Assembly: GCA_028023455.1 (NCBI GenBank)
Contig: JAQFVV010000550.1
Location: forward strand, 310,001-374,000
DNA: 64,000 nucleotides
Direction: 5' to 3'
From: Epiperipatus broadwayi
Taxonomy: Eukaryota > Onychophora > Udeonychophora > Euonychophora > Peripatidae
Shown here: piece by piece, positions 60,375 to 64,000 of the stretch
Layout: each line of letters begins with the position of its first letter
How positions within the stretch are numbered: the stretch's first letter is position 1
Notes under the pieces: generated by a model
What the model saw: only the letters and a program-made list of their open reading frames with translations
What the model was told of the DNA's origin: nothing
Database searches by the model: none
Translations under genes and position numbers: made by a program

Positions 60375-62021
60375 TTTAACGATCGGGGAAAGAGACTTAC
60401 GTAAACTGCACTACGGGGCGCCATCTAGGCATTTGAACCTAGAAAAATTTATAAAGTAGGCAGATACGTAAGTCAAAAAAAAAAAAAAAAAATTTTTTTT
60501 TTTTTTTTTAAATTTTGCATCCGGTCGTTAGCCCATGTCACTAGCTCAGGGAGTAGCAGAGATTTTAAAACATTTATAAGTTTCAATAGACTTCTATTCT
60601 CAAAGTATATATTAAATATTTAGAACAATAAAACAAAAGAAGCCACTGCCAGTAATTAACACACAAATAGATTTTTATTAACGCACATTTAAAATTGAAG
60701 ATTAAATTTATTTTTAGATTTTAACATTAATATTTTTTTTTTTAAAAAATTTAAATTACTATTTTAAATAGATCGCACAGATTTGCTTTAAAATGTTGGG
60801 TATAGATCGCTTACATAGATTCCATGGTCAAAAACATTTCAAATAAACATAAATGATCAAAATACAAAATCATTGATGCCGACAATCGCAGAGGGAAACT
60901 TATAAGTAACCCAATAGTATTCAACCGTAAGATACTTGCATTGTCACCAATAACTTAAAAGACATCCGAATAAATACATTTCGATACTCACCGTAAGGTA
61001 TCATTATTTATCGAATGTCTATATATTTTGATCAAATATGAAAACCAAAATATAACTGACCACAAACGAATCCATGCAAGCGTCTATAAACAACTTTAAA
61101 TTTAATACATTTTTAGTTAAAATATAATACACACAAAAAAAAAGAACTGGAAATGATTGCTTAAACATTTACATAAAAAAAATATCAATAATTGAATTTG
61201 CATTCTTTAAGTCAGATAAGAGTTCTTATTTTCAGTTATTAATTACTTGCAATTTTAGGAAAGTTATTAGATAGATACAATAGTTCATACTTTACGGATT
61301 TAATAGATTGAGAAGTCCATCTTCGTGATCACTTTAGTAGATTTTGTCCTTCTTTGAAATGAAACTGTGACTTGCCATGCATTTGGTCAGGAACTGTCAT
61401 CCAGAGGCTTCAGCTGGTTGTCCGGAAAATTAAATTTATTGCAGACTTCCACATCGTGAAAATCTGCAATATAGCTAGTTATAACGATCTATTCATAGTC
61501 AGCTCTCAGATAACAATTATAATAATAATTTGGCTTTTATATTTTTATTAGTCTCTTATCATTAGATCTTGAGATTCAACGAGCAAGACGTCACTAATCC
61601 ATTCGTGTTTCAGTTATGGTCCGTGCTGTTATTTTCGTGTTTGGATTGGTCATTTAATTCCTTTGTATTCTCTTATCTGACCATTTAATTTATTTTACAT
61701 GCCTCACGAGGTAGTTTGCTTTTGAACAATCATTTAATTAATAAGACAATCATTTCCATTTTCTAAGACTATAGAAATCAACATTATTTCTATTTTTAAA
61801 ATATCAATCTTTATATCTTTACTTTTTACAAAAAAAATTACTTTCAAATATTTTTATTTTTTAAAAGTTTTTAAAGTTGTCCATCATGCGATCTATATAT
61901 ATTAAACAACTTTTAATTTTCAGTTTTTTAAGTTTTTTTTTTTCTTTTTAATAAATCAAATTTTATTTACGATCTTTTTATTTTCATTTTAAAATAATGT
62001 AACGGCATATATTCCGTTACA
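60375..62021 (-). repeat. LTR C2 (1647 bp)
   Basis: Differs from C1 by a handful of substitutions and homopolymer lengths. Hairpin 61998-62021. It is followed by TAAT and then C3 with no interior. Confidence 0.92.
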
Positions 62022-62025
62022 TAAT

Positions 62026-63668
62026 TTTAACGATCGGGGAAAGAGACTTACGTAAACTGCACTACGGGGCGCCATCTAGGCATTTGAACCTAGAAAAATT
62101 TATAAAGTAGGCAGATACGTAAGTCAAAAAAAAAAAAAATTTTTTTTTTTTTTTAAATTTTGCATCCGGTCGTTAGCCCATGTCACTAGCTCAGGGAGTA
62201 GCAGAGATTTTAAAACATTTATAAGTTTCAATAGACTTCTATTCTCAAAGTATATATTAAATATTTAGAACAATAAAACAAAAGAAGCCACTGCCAGTAA
62301 TTAACACACAAATAGATTTTTATTAACGCACATTTAAAATTGAAGATTAAATTTATTTTTAGATTTTAACATTAATATTTTTTTTTTTTTTAAAAATTTA
62401 AATTACTATTTTAAATAGATCGCACAGATTTGCTTTAAAATGTTGGGTATAGATCGCTTACATAGATTCCATGGTCAAAAACATTTCAAATAAACATAAA
62501 TGATCAAAATACAAAATCATTGATGCCGACAATCGCAGAGGGAAACTTATAAGTAACCCAATAGTATTCAACCGTAAGATACTTGCGTTGTCACCAATAA
62601 CTTAAAAGACATCCGAATAAATACATTTCGATACTCACCGTAAGGTATCATTATTTATCGAATGTCTATATATTTTGATCAAATATGAAAACCAAAATAT
62701 AACTGACCGCAAACGAATCCATGCAAGCGTCTATAAACAACTTTAAATTTAATACATTTTTAGTTAAAATATAATACACACAAAAAAAAAGAACTGGAAA
62801 TGATTGCTTAAACATTTACATAAAAAAAATATCAATAATTGAATTTGCATTCTTTAAGTCAGATAAGAGTTCTTATTTTCAGTTATTAATTACTTGCAAT
62901 TTTAGGAAAGTTATTAGATAGATACAATAGTTCATACTTTATGGATTTAATAGATTGAGAAGTCCATCTTCGTGATCACTTTAGTAGATTTTGTCCTTCT
63001 TTGAAATGAAACTGTGACTTGCCATGCATTTGGTCAGGAACTGTCATCCAGAGGCTTCAGCTGGTTGTCCGGAAAATTAAATTTATTGCAGACTTCCACA
63101 TCGTGAAAATCTGCAATATAGCTAGTTATAACGATCTATTCATAGTCAGCTCTCAGATAACAATTATAATAATAATTTGGCTTTTATATTTTTATTAGTC
63201 TCTTATCATTAGATCTTGAGATTCAATGAGCAAGACGTCACTAATCCATTCGTGTTTCAGTTATGGTCCGTGCTGTTATTTTCGTGTTTGGATTGGTCAT
63301 TTAATTCCTTTGTATTCTCTTATCTGACCATTTAATTTATTTTACATGCCTCACGAGGTAGTTTGCTTTTGAACAATCATTTAATTAATAAGACAATCAT
63401 TTCCATTTTCTAAGACTATAGAAATCAACATTATTTCTATTTTTAAAATATCAATCTTTATATCTTTACTTTTTACAAAAAAAAATTACTTTCAAATATT
63501 TTTATTTTTTAAAAGTTTTTAAAGTTGTCCATCATGCGATCTATATATATTAAACAACTTTTAATTTTCAGTTTTTTAAGTTTTTTTTTTCTTTTTAATA
63601 AATCAAATTTTATTTACGATCTTTTTATTTTCATTTTAAAATAATGTAACGGCATATATTCCGTTACA
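62026..63668 (-). repeat. LTR C3 (1643 bp)
   Basis: Near-identical to C1 and C2, including the variant TTTAACG outer end. Hairpin 63645-63668. Bordered right by (AT)n. Confidence 0.92.
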
Positions 63669-63690
63669 ATATATATATATATATATATAT
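63669..63690. repeat. (AT)n between array C and a new sequence
   Basis: Flanked by GTTACA on the left (end of C3) and TGTAAC on the right, forming a GTTACAAT...ATTGTAAC palindrome. Confidence 0.9.
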
Positions 63691-64000
63691 TGTAACTGGA
63701 CCACCATACAACCCCTTTATCACCTCGGTTGTAACACTTTCTTGATGAGCATGTTGCAGGAAGGGACTGTCGATTGGCATTCCCCAATGCAGAAGTTAAC
63801 CCCCCCTACAACAATATTTCCTGCTCATCAGAGGATGTAGCACCATAGAGGCTGGAAGCATCTAGACAGTTCTGTTTGGTTTTCCAAATGGCACCACTAG
63901 AGTTCCATCTCACTACAACCTGACTTACTTAGATCTAGTTATGCCAGACATAGCTCAAGAGGCATGAGATTCTCATGAACAAGTGCACTGAATGATGAGT
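63691..64000. other. G+C-richer unidentified sequence, cut by the window edge
   Basis: Base composition changes abruptly to nearly half G+C. It begins TGTAAC like the LTRs here, so it may be the outer end of another LTR or element. It contains an imperfect inverted pair (GATGAGCA...GCAGGAA near 63747-63765 and TTCCTGCTCATC near 63818-63829). No long frame is open. Confidence 0.4.

Larger units (their letters stand above)
58158..63668 (-). mobile_element. Non-autonomous LTR element array C: LTR-int-LTR-TAAT-LTR
   Basis: Three almost identical 1.64 kb LTRs and one 575-bp non-coding interior. ATAT flanks both outer borders (58154-58157 and 63669-63672), fitting a 4-bp duplication but inside (AT)n. 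The second and third LTRs are separated by only TAAT. Near-identity implies very recent formation. Confidence 0.87.

Noticed and set aside
1-64000. CRISPR array or prokaryotic system
   Set aside because: No regularly spaced identical short repeats with unique spacers; gene content is that of animal transposons.

Overview
This is an A+T-rich stretch (about three quarters A+T by eye) of what looks like an invertebrate animal genome. I find no convincing single-copy host gene, no rRNA, no functional tRNA gene and no CRISPR array. The recognisable content is transposable elements in various states of decay, short repeats and (AT)n microsatellites. The animal assignment rests on a Ty3/gypsy polyprotein of a style I associate with insects (asparagine-proline-cysteine-glutamate around the last integrase acidic residue), a Tx1/L1-like LINE with a zinc-knuckle ORF1, hAT transposase remnants of the ZBED5/SCAND3/GTF2IRD2 type, and tRNA-derived SINEs. 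A CCCTAA-like minisatellite would suit a TTAGGG-telomere animal, so arthropod versus other invertebrate stays open.

Left third (1-20 kb): mostly anonymous A+T-rich DNA around a nearly intact 6.8 kb Ty3/gypsy element (8114-14920, minus strand). It has 1.43 kb LTRs, a primer-binding site and one uninterrupted 1115-codon protease-RT-RNase H-integrase frame, but no recognisable gag. A 2.2 kb segment at 15.3-17.6 kb recurs at 22.9-25.1 kb. Its first copy carries a SINE whose empty site is preserved in the second. A repeat with telomere-like and 49-bp tandem arrays lies at 19.6-20.2 kb, and its end also forms the left edge of the window.

Middle (20-47 kb): a decayed coiled-coil frame, a complete but inactivated 2656-bp hAT transposon (26061-28716) with a perfect 8-bp target duplication, a family of short protein-like repeats (29.45-30.6 kb), two adjacent giant fold-back palindromes (32.7-33.6 kb), several pairs of direct repeats, and a 5'-end remnant of a LINE (about 41.6-45.06 kb) scarred by an inverted and a tandem duplication.

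Right end (47-63.7 kb): two multi-copy arrays of a non-coding LTR retroelement in minus orientation. Array A/B (47243-55598) reads LTR-internal-LTR-internal-LTR. Array C (58158-63668) reads LTR-internal-LTR-LTR. Each 1.6-2.2 kb LTR flanks only 0.58-0.74 kb of non-coding internal DNA with a primer-binding site. LTR termini, a terminal hairpin and a block just after the primer-binding site link these elements to the gypsy element, so a relative of it is a plausible source of enzymes. The most distinctive signals are that terminal hairpin, conserved by compensatory change in four LTR types, the swapped order of two modules inside the LTRs, and the concatemer-like arrays.
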